In this document: positions 31,609-42,919 of the stretch, piece after piece | Numbering within the stretch: the first letter of the stretch is position 1 | Layout: every line of letters starts with the position of its first letter | Origin: Podospora comata | Taxonomy: Eukaryota > Ascomycota > Sordariomycetes > Sordariales > Podosporaceae | Reading direction: 5' to 3' | NCBI GenBank assembly: GCA_017354895.1 | Contig: CP071499.1 | Location: 3,782,001-3,846,000, forward strand | Length of the DNA: 64,000 nt | The notes under the pieces: model-generated | Told to the model about the DNA's origin: nothing | What the model saw: the letters and a program-made list of their open reading frames with translations, nothing else | Database searches by the model: none | Translations under genes and position numbers: made by a program

Positions 31609-32965
31609 TTTTATTGTTGCATTTTCAAGTCGGACATAGCAATTCTAAGTTAGTAACTTTTCTTTAACATCACATGTCAGTAAACTTTGGATTTCGCGAG
31701 TCCTGAACATTTGAATGGCCACAATAGTAAGAGATTTTTACAATCTTCGAAAAGCATACTGCTGATTGTCTGTTCAAAGCGTGCCACTGCACTTGCAGGT
31801 TGAAATACTCGGACAATTTCCATCACGAAAACTGAGCTGCCCTGTTGTCGATATTGACCTGTATTAGTAGGTTGGTACTCCAACGTTTTCCCCATTGTTG
31901 CCAGACGGAAAAACGTGGACTGTAGAGAGAGTGACGTAGAGTGTTGTGTGTGCTCGGGCAAAACACAAAGCTTTGTGGCACTGTAACGTTTCAACACCAC
32001 GCGGTGGTTGAGCCGTTATTTGAAACTCTGGACTCTCCAGGCACTCAGACACTGTTAAGAGTCTCCTAAGGAAGAAGTTATCTCCAACGCAAGGAACCCT
32101 GAGGCTGCGCAGTGATGGTGGATCAGTGTGCTGCATCCAAAAAGGGGCAATGACGAAGATTAGTTGGCAGACAGCTGCAGGCCATCTGGCAGACAGATTC
32201 CATCGAAGCCAAGGGCAACGCTCGGGCCCTTTCTTGTGCCTGGCTCTTGGCCTAGAACTTTTTTGGTGAACAAGCTCTCGCTGGGCATGTCCACCAGGTA
32301 CGTACCGATTGGGGATGGTCGCAATCTCGACTAACATTTTCTCTTGTGAACGAATGCTATCATCTCCTTTTTTTTTGGCCAACGACGGACGGTGAGAGTA
32401 GAAGAAGAGGAGCAAGAAGAATACAAGAGATAGACATCGTCCAAGTGTGTCTCCTTGGACCATCGCTACCCAACAACCGACAGACGAGGAGCACGCAACA
32501 ACAAGACCACACAAGGCCACAGCTGCAAAGTCCCACCACACCCAGGGTCGCCCCCCGTGTCCAATCCGATCCGATTCAATTCCCCAGTTTTCACCTCCTG
32601 ACGCGTAAAACGAAAGCCGACCTTTCCCTGCGACCACACACTCACTACCACTGCCAAACACAACCACATCCTCAAACCGCCTCGTCAGACAAAGGGAATT
32701 CATTCTTTCCCTGCCGCTCGCTCTCTCCTGCCACGACGAACGAACTGATATTTGAACATTACGGATATGGTGGACGACGCTTGAATTGCCTTGTTGATCC
32801 AAAGAAACCCTTTTTTAATTGTCGGTCGTCTGGGCCTGTGAGCACACCCTTGGGCGGACGGCGCATAATCGATTCCATTCGCACTTCTGTATCCTCGCAT
32901 CGACCGACCTCTAAACCACTTCCGTCGCTGGCTGGCTGGCTTCCCGCCCCAGAAAATCCGTCACG
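31609..32965. other. upstream region of the GT15 gene
   Basis: It probably holds the promoter and long 5' leader of the mannosyltransferase. A minus-strand open frame of 312 codons (31864-32802) runs through it but shows no domain and a patchwork composition, so I do not call it a gene. Confidence 0.5.
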
Positions 32966-34703
32966 ATGGATCTCCTCCGACGAGCTGGCAAGTTCGTCCC
33001 CGCCGGAGCCCGTCTGGCACTCCCCGTCACAGATGAAAAAGACAAGAGCAAACGAAAAACATGGGCTACCCGCCTGGCCTACCTCAAAAGGCCAATGAGG
33101 TTACGGGGCAACTCGAGCGTATCGGTGCCCCTCGGCGTCGTCGTTCTCTTCCCCGTCATCGTCGTCATCCTCATCCTTGTGCTCTTCGTCAGACACCCCA
33201 GCAATCCCGGGAGAATATTAATACCTGCTGGCGCCCCACCAGCAATAAGGTGAGCTTCGTCCCGTACCCCAGGGCCCTTCTCTCGGCGCGTGTGCTGACT
33301 GTGTCGTCTCTACAGAAAAATCAGTGAAAAGCACGACAAGGTGTTCGTTACCGGATGCCTCGAGCCAGATACCAGCAAGCCCCGCGCCAATGCCGCCTTT
33401 GTCGTGCTCGCGAGAAACAAGGAGCTGGATGGTGTTATCCAGTCCATGAAGTCGATCGAGCGCCACTTCAACCGGTGGTACAACTACCCCTACGTCTTCC
33501 TCAACGATGGCGACTTCAACCAGACCTTTATGGACACGGTCAAGAACTACACCAAGGCCAACGTCGAGTTTGGCAAGGTTGGTCCGGATATGTGGGGGTA
33601 CCCTGACTGGATTGACCCCAAGGTCGCCAAGGAGGGCATCAACAAGCAGGGAGACAACGCCATTATGTACGGCGGCATGGAGAGCTACCACTTTATGTGC
33701 CGCTTCTACTCTGGGTAGGTTACCCCACCACTCTGTTGTTCGAGCTGCACAGTATACTGACCAGATGCAGATTCTTCTACAAGCACGAGCTCCTTGCCAA
33801 GTACGAGTGGTACTGGCGCCTGGAGCCAGAGATCAGCTATTTCTGCGATATCACTTAGTATGTCTTCTCTTGGTTCTCTGTCGGCATTCAGACTGCTAAC
33901 CGGTTTCAGCGACCCTTTTCTTGCCATGATTGAGCACAACAAGACCTATGGCTTTACCATTGCCGTCAAGGAGCTTCGCGAAACTGTCCCCAACATCTTC
34001 CGTTATGCCTCCGCCTACAAGCGCCTCAACAACCTGACTTCCCAGGGTCTTTGGGAGATGTTCGTCGAGCCCCAGCCCGACAAGAAGCCCGAGCCCCCTG
34101 CGCCCCAGCTTCCCGACGAGATTCTGCGCAGCAAGCAGCCCGAGATTGACCCGGAAGGAATGGAGGGCGAAAAGTACAACATGTGCCATTTCTGGTCCAA
34201 CTTTGAGATTGCCCGTCTCGATTTCTTCCGGAGTAAGGCGTATGAGGATTTCTTCCAGATGATGGACCGCAGTGGCGGTTTCTGGATGGAGCGGGTATGT
34301 TCTTTTCTTTTGCCTTTGCCCCCCTTTTTGGTTATCCAGTCGTACTGACCTTGCTACACAGTGGGGTGATGCACCCATCCACTCCCTTGCCGCCGGTGCT
34401 CTCCTCGCCCCTCGCGATATCCATTACTTCCGCGACTTTGGCTACCGCCACACCACGATTCAGCACTGCCCCGCCAACGCCCCCGCGCGCCAGCTGCCTC
34501 GTCAGCCCTGGCTTGAGGAGACCACCACCGATGAGCGCAAGCGTGTTGAGGAGGACAAGTACTGGGAGGAGTGGGACACACCCAAGGAGAACGGTGTGGG
34601 CTGCCGCTGCCGCTGCGACACGGACATTGTGGACGTCGAAGGCAAGGAGGGCAGCTGCTTGGCCGAGTGGGTTGATGTTGCCGGTGGATGGGCGAGTCCT
34701 TGA
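32966..34703 (+). CDS. GT15 (KRE2/MNT1 family) alpha-1,2-mannosyltransferase
   Basis: Exons 32966-33249, 33316-33714, 33771-33857, 33910-34294 and 34362-34703 give 498 residues. Introns are 52-67 bp and each closes the frame. A basic cytosolic tail is followed by one membrane span at about residues 53-74 (VPLGVVVLFPVIVVILILVLF), the type II layout of Golgi glycosyltransferases. The catalytic domain starts near residue 105. It has the family segments ANAAFVVLARNKEL, YPYVFLNDGDF, YWRLEPEISYFCDITYDPF and YNMCHFWSNFEIARLDFFRS, the last holding the proposed catalytic glutamate. A GDP-mannose-dependent role in O- and N-glycan extension of cell-wall proteins is expected. The C-terminus is Cys-rich (GVGCRCRCDTD). 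The KTR subtype is not determined. Confidence 0.95.
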
Positions 34704-35889
34704 TCGAAGACGTAATGAAGCTGCAACTCTTGTCGAGTATAGCAAACCCAGCTGACGAGCAGTGTACAACTTTTTACCCATAATGATACCAAACGGGTCT
34801 TGTTGAACCTGCTTTGTTTCGCAAAAAGATGGATGGACGGACGGATAGGACATGGCATATTAGGAATGAGGCCATGACCGTAAATAGATGGCGGCGAAAC
34901 TCTGGTAGCTTAGCTTTGCTACTTTGGAATTATTGCCCTTGCCCCTTTTTCCCTTATGGAGCTTTCTTGTTTACACACTACACTACACACACAAACACAC
35001 ACACATTGTTGTCACATAGCAAAAATCACCACAATCTCAACTGGGACCGGCACTTTGCATTGGGGATGGTCGGGGCGGGCGCGCTTTGATAAAGTCATGT
35101 TACAATGCTGGTTGTTTTATTCTGTTGTATACCTGTTTTGTTGCGTGTTGCTTGATCTTGTTTATGGATTTTTGGACGAGGATGTCTTGATATGTAGCAT
35201 GATGGCCACGAGCAACAGTGTAAACCATTCACCTTTCAGATACATCTCCGGGTTAGTGAGGAAGAAATATGTGCATACAGCAAAGGGGCGAGATCAGTGT
35301 TCAGTCATCTCATTTACATCAACGCAGAACAAAACAACACAGCCAAACTCAACAACTCTCTATTTTTTCTCTACGAAACCCCCTCTTATTTACGCCCCCG
35401 GGGAGAGTACCAGACTAAGAAACGAAGAGGTGATTAAGACATTACAAAACATATACCGACAAAAACCTCTTGATCACCACCACCACGACAAAATCCCTAA
35501 AAGAACCCCTTCTTATAAAAAAAGCCCTCTCAATTCCCAGTCATCTCGTCCCTTGATCACCGCCCTTTTCTTCTATAACCCGACGCTATTCATTATTGCC
35601 TGTCCCCAGAAAAAATCTATCCCTCTATCCATTCTTCCTGAGACCCGTAGGAAGAAAAAGCAAACGCCCGGAATAAACCCCTCCATAAAAGAAAAAAAAC
35701 GCCAACCGTTCCCACGCCCCACGCCATGCTCTGATTTGGTATCTTTTCCCCAACCATTCCAGACTTTTACAGCGAGACAAGAGAAAGAAAAAAACGCCGA
35801 AAACTAATAGAAAAAGCCCCCGCCCAGAGAGAGAGAGAGAGAAGAACCGAAAAGCAGCAGCGAGAGAAGAGAGCAAACTGGAAAAAGAC
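34704..35889. other. convergent 3' flanks with simple repeats
   Basis: It lies between the ends of two convergent genes. It contains a CA-rich patch (34980-35006) and a GA run (35826-35842). The plus-strand frame 34956-35807 is Lys/Pro/Thr-rich and shows no domain; I regard it as non-coding. Confidence 0.5.
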
Positions 35890-38320
35890 TTACCAAGCCG
35901 GACCGCCAGCATCGGTAACAGCACCATGGCTGGCATCGCCCACAAGACGGGCATACTTGGCCAGGACGCCCCTCACAGGCTTCATCTTGGGCGGCTTCCA
36001 CCCCCGTCGGCGACGCTCCAGCTCCGCCGCAATGCCCGCGGCGCCCTTGATGCCCGAAGCCTCAATGATATCAATGCTGTTCTTGACAGCGTCAATAGTG
36101 ATGAGATCGCCATCCTCCACAAGGGCAATGGGCCCGCCCACAGCCGCCTCGGGGACAACGTGGCCGACAATGAACCCGTGGCTGGCACCGCTGTAGCGCC
36201 CGTCCGTGACAAGGGCAATCTTCTTCAAGCCGGCACCCATGATGGCGGCGCTGGCCTGGAGCTGCTCGGGCATGCCCGGGCCGCCCTTGGGACCTTCGTA
36301 GCGAACAATCAAGACCTGGCCCTCCTCCTCATCCTTGATGAGACCCGCGGAAAGGGCGCTGTTCAGCTCGTGCTCCTTGTTGAACACGCGGGCCCTGCCG
36401 GTAAAGAAGTCGCCTTCCAAGCCAGTGATCTTGGCCACGGCGCCACCGGGAGCAAAGTTGCCGTAGAGAATACGCAAATGGCCCGATTTCTTGATGGGCT
36501 TCGTAATGTCCCGAATGATGGTCTGGCCGGGGTCGAGCGAAGGCCAGCTCGAGACGTTCTCAGCAAGAGTCTTGCCCGTGACCGTGGGAATGCCGCCGTC
36601 GATAAGGCCAACAGCAATCAGATACTTGAGGACGGCGGGAGTGCCACCGACGTTGCAGAGATCCTCCATGTAATGCTTGCCAGACGGGGCCAGATCCGCC
36701 AGGAACGGGGTGGCCTCCGAGACGCGGTGGATATCCTCCAAAGTGAGGTCAACATCAGCCGAGTTGGCCATGGCCAGAAAATGCAGAACGGCATTAGTGC
36801 TTCCGCCGAGCACCATCGTGAGCTTCAAGGCGTTCATGAAAGACCGGCGTGTGATCAGGTCGCGGGGTCGAATGTCCTTCTCCATGCAGATGCGGATGGC
36901 CTCGGCGGCCCGCTCGCACTCGCTTCTCTTCTGCGGAGATTCGGCGGGGAATGACGAGGACCCGGGAAGGCACAATCCCATGGCTTCAATGGCTGTGGCC
37001 ATCGTGTTGGCCGTGTACATGCCGCCGCACGCACCAACTCCGGGGCAGGCATGCTCTTCGATATCGTCCATGACCTCGCTGGCGGTAGCCTCGGCACCGG
37101 ACTGCTTCTTGCAGCTGGCCTTGAGCACACCGTATCTATAGGAGCCCACAGCTTCGTAGCAGGTCGAGATGTTGATGGGTTTGTCGAGAAGCTGGGAGTG
37201 GCCTCTGCGCATGGTACCGCCATAGATCATGACAAAAGGTCTGTTGTGGCGAGCAGCGGCCATGATCACACCGGGCATATTCTTGTCGCAACCAGGAATG
37301 CTGATGTTGGCGTCATGGCGTTGGGCGCATGTGACCGTTTCGATACTGTCAGCGATAATCTCTCTGGACTGCAGAGAGAAACGCATGCCTACAATGAGAG
37401 TGGTAAGTATGTGAAGCCCAGCCATTGTGTCCCAACAACCCACCTTCCGAGCCCATGGTGATGCCGTCCGACACACCAATGGTGTTGAACTGCCAGGGCA
37501 GCATGTTTTGCTTCTGAACAGCCCTCTTCACAATGATGCCAAGATCCAACACTACCACACATCAGCAACCGACTCAGTGGCTCTCTCTCAGACATGCACC
37601 ACCACCAGGCCTGACTCACAGTGGGTGCTGTAGTAAATCACCGCTGTTAGTTTCATTCCTTGCTCCCAAAAGGACATCCAGAATAGGCAACTCACTTGCA
37701 CGGGTTGCCCTCCCACCAAACAGTAGCGATTCCCACATGGGCCGCATTCTTCATCATGTCCTTATTGGGGACACCAGCCGAGTAAAGCATAGCCTGCGAA
37801 AAGAAAAAAGAGTCCCCATATTAGCCATTCTGCCCAACGCTAGCATCATCACCACCACCCGTTGTTTTTTATCTTGCAGCTTCCCTCCCATCAACTAGAT
37901 CAGCAAGCTTAAGAAGCCAGCCCCACAAGAGCTAGGAGCTAGCTACCCCTCAGGCCCGACGTCTGGAAAGGGTAAAGATAGGTAATAGAGATACGATTGC
38001 TTCTGCCGAGCAGAGCTTCCGCAGCTTCCCGCAGCCCAAGGCTGAACCGGTGGGCCGGCTTGTATCGGGATTTCGACAACTGGCTCCTCCGTTCGGTAGT
38101 TTTGAGAGAAATAAAGAGCAAAAAGACTTGCCTGGGCTCCGGGATAATCGTGGTCCCGGGTCATGAAGTGAGACCAGCGGTTCAGAGGGCCCCCGGCGGG
38201 AAGATGGTCGAACTGGATGTATTCGCCAGGCTTGGGCATGTTGCGCTCATTCTCTTGCTGCTGTTGGACATCCTCGTGCCCGGTATGGGTCCCCACCGAC
38301 TCTTCCGCGTGAGGTGCCAT
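35890..38320 (-). CDS. IlvD/Edd-family dehydratase (dihydroxy-acid dehydratase-like)
   Basis: Five exons, complement of 35890-37388, 37444-37551, 37620-37627, 37696-37793 and 38132-38320, give 633 residues. Exon 3 is only 8 nt. Intron 1 (338 bp) starts GCAAGT and ends GCAG, so it is a GC-AG intron; the others are GT-AG of 55-68 bp. The spliced protein reads PGAQ-AMLYSAGVPN and GNPC-NTHLLDLG, matching the family. The cluster cysteines are visible in GNPC, GCDKNMPG and GVGACGGMYTANTMA. The family makes branched-chain 2-oxo acids or dehydrates sugar acids. The N-terminus (MAPHAEESVGTHTGHEDV) is acidic and His-rich, not a mitochondrial presequence, so this is probably a cytosolic paralog rather than the main Ilv3. 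The stop codon sits inside TGGTAAGT, a perfect donor sequence. Confidence 0.9.
37620..37627 (-). other. 8-nt microexon of the IlvD-like gene
   Basis: The bases CACCCACT lie between a TTACTACAG acceptor and a GTGAGT donor. They supply the last base of the Asn codon, Thr and His codons, and the first base of Leu, giving GNPC-NTH-LLDLG, which matches the family consensus GNPCNxHLLDL. Without this microexon the reading frame fails. Confidence 0.85.
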
Positions 38321-41300
38321 TGTGACTGTGAGTTGTGAGTCGAAGTGGTCGTGATCTTTCTCTGAGTTTTTGGCCGACTCTGGTCAGCGATTGTGGGTGT
38401 GTGAGAGAGCGGGTGAATGAGGGAGAGGCAGAGAGAGGTAGGTCCAGGGAAACACCCGGTGACAAGGGTGTGAACGTTTGGTGGACGGACGAGGAAGAGT
38501 ATGCGCTTCTAGAAGAGCCAAGGGAAAGGTTTGGTGGGAAGGGGGACCGGATATAAATATCGTAAGGATTTTCCTCTCGCACGCCAGGCACGGATACCCA
38601 AGGCTGCTCGCTGGTTGCTCCCGGTTCCAGAGTTGCTCCTGCTCTCGGCTCTTCTTCACATGACGAGATGTGGCAAAGGGAAAGGGCCAGGAGGACGGGA
38701 GCTTGGCCAGGAACCGCTAGTTAGCAGTCCTTTGTTCAAGCCAGGTGGTCAGCCGAGCTCCCGGGGATCAATGGAATTGTCAGCTCGGGAGCATCTCCAT
38801 CTGGAGATACCCTGACGACAGCCAAACCTTGCCCGTGATGTACAACAGCAACAGCAGCCGGCTGCCCTGGATGCTCCGCCTGGTGGTTGGTTACCGGCTG
38901 TGGAGTCCGCTAGGAAAGCGTTCCTGGCAGGTCCTGGGCAGCTCCACTTCGGGCAAACGCGAAATCAACTGAACAATTCCCAAAGGAAAAAGAAGAGGAA
39001 AAAAAGAAAAAAGGTCACACAGAACCCAGTCGCCGGTAACGGTCCGATCTTGATGAGTTGGACTAAAAAGCCAGGTGCTCCCAAGGTGTTCTCACGGTAG
39101 CTAGGTATGAGCAGTTTTGTTGCTCCAGATAAGGTAGGTACTCGGCCACAACCTGTTGAACAGTCATCAAGTGTCTGGGCTGCGGGTTTGAAAGGCCAAA
39201 TTGCAGGATGGACAGGGCGGAACCACGGAAAAGGGCGGTGGGAGACGAGACGACGAGGCAAGCCATGCCCGGTCCCCCTCAACTCGGCGCCGGAGCCCTA
39301 CCATGTCTGTCTTTCTGAAGAAGGCCCGGGAGCCCACACACTTCACTCGCATTCGCCATGAACTGCTCCCGCCAGAACCAGAACTTTGCGTCAGTCAGCA
39401 GGATGGATCGGTTCCCCGCCAGTCAACGAACGGCGGATGCGATCCCTACCACTACCTACACGTGGTGGACAGGGCGAGCAGGTTGGCAGGTTGGCAGATA
39501 TGGAGAAAGAAAAAAAAGCTCGGGGCCGTGGGTGTCCGCCGAGTGTGGATTTCAACGGCTTGCCTTTATCAGTCGATTCGCCCGAGTGGACGACGACGGG
39601 TTTCGTTCCTGTCAATGACATGTTGACCACAGGGGAAAGAAGGCCCGGATGACAACTCCCCCCACCGCCAATGCCACACAACACATTTCGATGCGGGAAT
39701 CTGCAAGAATGCCGTCTTCCTCTCAGTGCCGGATTCGCTTCACCAACAAGACGGCCAGCTCGAACTGGTGCCCAATGAAGCCGAAGACGGCGGGCCCGGG
39801 GCTCGGGAGCCGACCGTTGCTGCATGAGCGACTGTGTCGTCGAGTGCAACGTCGAGGACGGGTAGCGAGCATGTGGACAGGGCTCATCAGCCAAGAGCCG
39901 AGAGTCTGTCCGGTTGGTTTTCCCGATGTTCCTTTTTTCCTTTGGTGCGAGGGGGGATGATGGAGCGGCAGATGCATCGATCGGGCAGTGAGTGGTCATG
40001 TTATGGTCGTGTCAGGAGTGGTGGAGGGTCTCTGTCGTCGTGACGATGGCATGTCTTGACACATCTTGACACCTTCTCGTCACGCCTAGGTAGGTAGGTA
40101 GGTAGAGAGAGCCGAGGTCGGCTGCAACTTAAATCTTGCAGTTGGGCAAGTTGGGCTGGCCAAGTCAAAGAAGAGCCTCCTCCTCCGTCCCGTTCGGTTC
40201 CTCTGCCGCGAACACCACATCTGCATCGGGACTGCCTCTTATTGATCAGGAAAGCATGCCCGGCGTTCCTGTGTCACCACACCTCGACATCACCGACATG
40301 GACTATCTGCGCGGAATCAACCTAGTACATAGCCGCCCCTCCATGAACCTATCTGTGTGCCTATCAAGTCTTGTCGGAAAGAGCACCGCCTGTCTTGCTT
40401 GCCCTACCATTGCACCATGTTGATCATTTTGATACCTCCTGACGCGATACAGCCTCTCGGGTGTCATTCTGGGTATTTCGGGTTCACCTTCCGTCCAAGT
40501 TTGGGTTGACCGGGGATTGGGCACAAGCTTGGCTGCCCTGCAAAAGGAAGGGGGAGGACTCGGGAGAAAGAACAGGGGTCAGCACTGGCTTGCATTGACA
40601 TGGCCATGGTGAACGGAGTCCCCGCCGTTGACACTACGCTTTGCTTAGCTCCGTCGGTTTCAGGTTCAGTTCACTTGATTTTTTTACCCCGTCTTGCCCT
40701 CTTACAGAGGGAAAGGGGAAAGGTCCACGTTCAGGGAACAAAACACGAAAGGGCAGGGATGAAGTCCCACGTTTTTCTCTTCCTCTCTGTCATGTATCGT
40801 ACACGAATCCCATCTCAACACCACCACCGCCTATCCGGTTATCCACCCCCCGCTACCTATGCACTGCTCGCCCCTCCCACCCAACCCATCGCCACCCAAA
40901 ACCCCCCCATGAAAAGAAATTGAAGAAAATGGGAGAAAAGAAAAAAGGACATGCAAATCCGCCTCATTGCTGAACATCATGTATACCTTCCGGAGAAAGA
41001 AACAAGAGCAAGAAGTAGAAAGACAGAGCACCTTCACTGGGGCAACAAGAGGCTCATTTCTCATACAACATCTCGAATGTGATGTGTATGTAGGTATGTA
41101 GCAGGGCGTGCGTGGGTGTTGTCATCGTGGCTGGTTCAAAGTGTGTTGTCTTGTTGAAGTCATCACTTCATCCATCATCGTCCGTAGCATCCGTCCGTAG
41201 CATCCGTCCAACTTTCCCAATCATAGATTTCCTCCCACCGATACCTGCCATACCAAAAAAGGGAAGAACAGAAAATGGGAAGGGTCATTGTATAAAACTC

Positions 41301-41681
41301 GACACCAAGGTTTTTTACAGCCCAAGACCCAACTCTCAGCTGGCATACAACGTAGCAAACATGCAAAACGCCAAGTATAACAGCACCAACAGGGAGCAAA
41401 GCAAAAGAATCAGCCTCCAAAAGAAAAGAAAAAAAAGAAACTCCGACAATAAAGGTGAAGCCCTGGCCCCAGTAAGAAACACCGTGTCCCACGGGTGCCC
41501 TGGTGGCCTCTCGAGAAGTAAAAGGGAGAGGAAAATGGCAAAACATCCCAAAACATCACCCCTAAAAGATTCTGAACGAAGAGAAGATAGCGTAGAACAA
41601 CTGAGACCACCCAGAAGTCCTGTGTCTTACCAATCATGCTAGTCAGAGCAGGCGGCTTGTAAGACTGAAAATGTCCTCCTC
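38321..41681. other. 3.4 kb gene-free stretch upstream of the IlvD-like gene
   Basis: It covers the promoter of the minus-strand dehydratase and the 3' flank of the Myb-like gene. A CCTAGGTAGGTAGGTAGGTAG run occurs near 40085-40105. Open frames are short or of biased composition in both strands. No tRNA or repeat element recognised. Confidence 0.5.
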
Positions 41682-42919
41682 TCAAGCGCCGACCACTCCT
41701 AACGAGCACCTCTCTTCTTCCAATCTTCTCACCATCTCTCTCTCCCTGGGACTCCTCGGGTTGGCATCAATGCCAAGGATGGCGCTAATTCTGGTCTTGT
41801 CAGGCTTGCTTTGCCCGTTGTAAAAGTGATCGTCAGGGCTACCGATCGGCGTAATGGGCGTGTGGGCAGCAATGCCCAGGCTTAAACTGGAGCTGGAGCT
41901 GGAGGTAGGGCTGTTTCCACGCCATGCCTGCTCCAAGACCACGGGGTTGGCACCGGGTCCGTACTCAGCCGCGATGCTGGCCCAGAAAGAGGCACGGTGC
42001 GCATTGTAGATGGCGTTGAGCTTTCCCATATCCACTGGGTGGCTGGCAGAATAAGGGGTGGCAGAAAGACCGGCCGACGAAGGAGGAGGCGGGAGCGCAG
42101 AGCAGTCCAGGCGCAGACGTCCTGGACCATGGGGGGCAGGGCCACTGTTTGACGTGTAGGAGGGATAAGGCGCCGAACCGTTGGTTGGTGTCATGGACCC
42201 ACGGTAGCCAGAAGGGGCTGTCAAGGGGGCGCTGTGTGGGTGGACTTCATGCAACGGGGTGGGATACCCACGAGACGCCGTTGGAGAGGAAGTGCCCGCC
42301 GAGGCCGAACCGCCAATAGACGCGAGGGCGAGCTTCATCGAGGCCGGTTTGGGAAGGATGGTGGGCAGACGGGGCGATGCGCTGGCGGAAGCGGTAGCCG
42401 TCATGATGCTGGGGAGCTGAATGCCAGTTGGGCTGATCGAACCATAAGATCGTGCGGAGCCGGGAGGAGATGCAGATCGGCTGAGCGAATCGTCCTGCTC
42501 CCGGATGGGCGAGGGAATCGAGCCGTGAAGCGGAGGGGAGTGTCCGCTGTTCGAGGATCCCGATGACGTGGAAGTGGTACGCTTGCGGCGGTTGCTGCCA
42601 TGGCTAAGCTGGTGATAATGAAGGCGGCACGCGAGCTCAGTCTTCTTCAAGTGGGCGGCAATGTGCTTGTAGGGCATTTTCTGGAGACGTGTCTGAAGAA
42701 GGTAGAGCTCCTACGCAATTCTGCGTCAGTACACAATGGTTTCCCGCTCAACTGCTTTCCCCCTTGGGCACATACCTCCTCCTCGCTCCATGCTCTCCCG
42801 CCACCAGTCGAAGTTGCCTTTCTGTTTTTTGTGACACCGTATTCATGACGATCCATGGCGTCGGTGGTAGGGGTATAGGGCCCGGCTTGGCCCGTCATGG
42901 GAATTGTTGGGGACATCAT
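41682..42919 (-). CDS. Myb/SANT-like DNA-binding regulator
   Basis: Exons are complement of 41682-42710 and 42776-42919 (65-bp intron, GTATGT donor, GCGTAG acceptor), giving 390 residues. The splice completes a single Myb/SANT-type helix bundle at about residues 39-82: GRAWSEEEELYLLQTRLQKM then PYKHIAAHLKKTELACRLHYHQL, followed by a basic patch SNRRKR (possible nuclear signal). A long Ser/Pro-rich region follows. The C-terminal part has two blocks that look conserved rather than disordered, MGKLNAIYNAHRASFWASIA and KTRISAILGIDANPRSPRE. A nuclear transcription regulator is the likely role; targets unknown. The very long upstream region (about 9.9 kb without another gene) fits a regulated transcription factor. 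Confidence 0.85.

Noticed and set aside
34956-35807. 283-codon plus-strand frame between the GT15 and IlvD-like genes
   Set aside because: Low-complexity Lys/Pro/Thr composition in 3' flanking sequence, no domain.
35890-37479. Unspliced 529-codon frame at the IlvD-like locus taken as the whole gene
   Set aside because: Its first ~30 residues are intron read-through; the conserved N-terminal blocks lie in spliced upstream exons.
39391-39999. 202-codon minus-strand frame
   Set aside because: Overlapped by plus-strand frames of similar length; composition Arg/Pro/Ser-biased, no domain or splice pattern.
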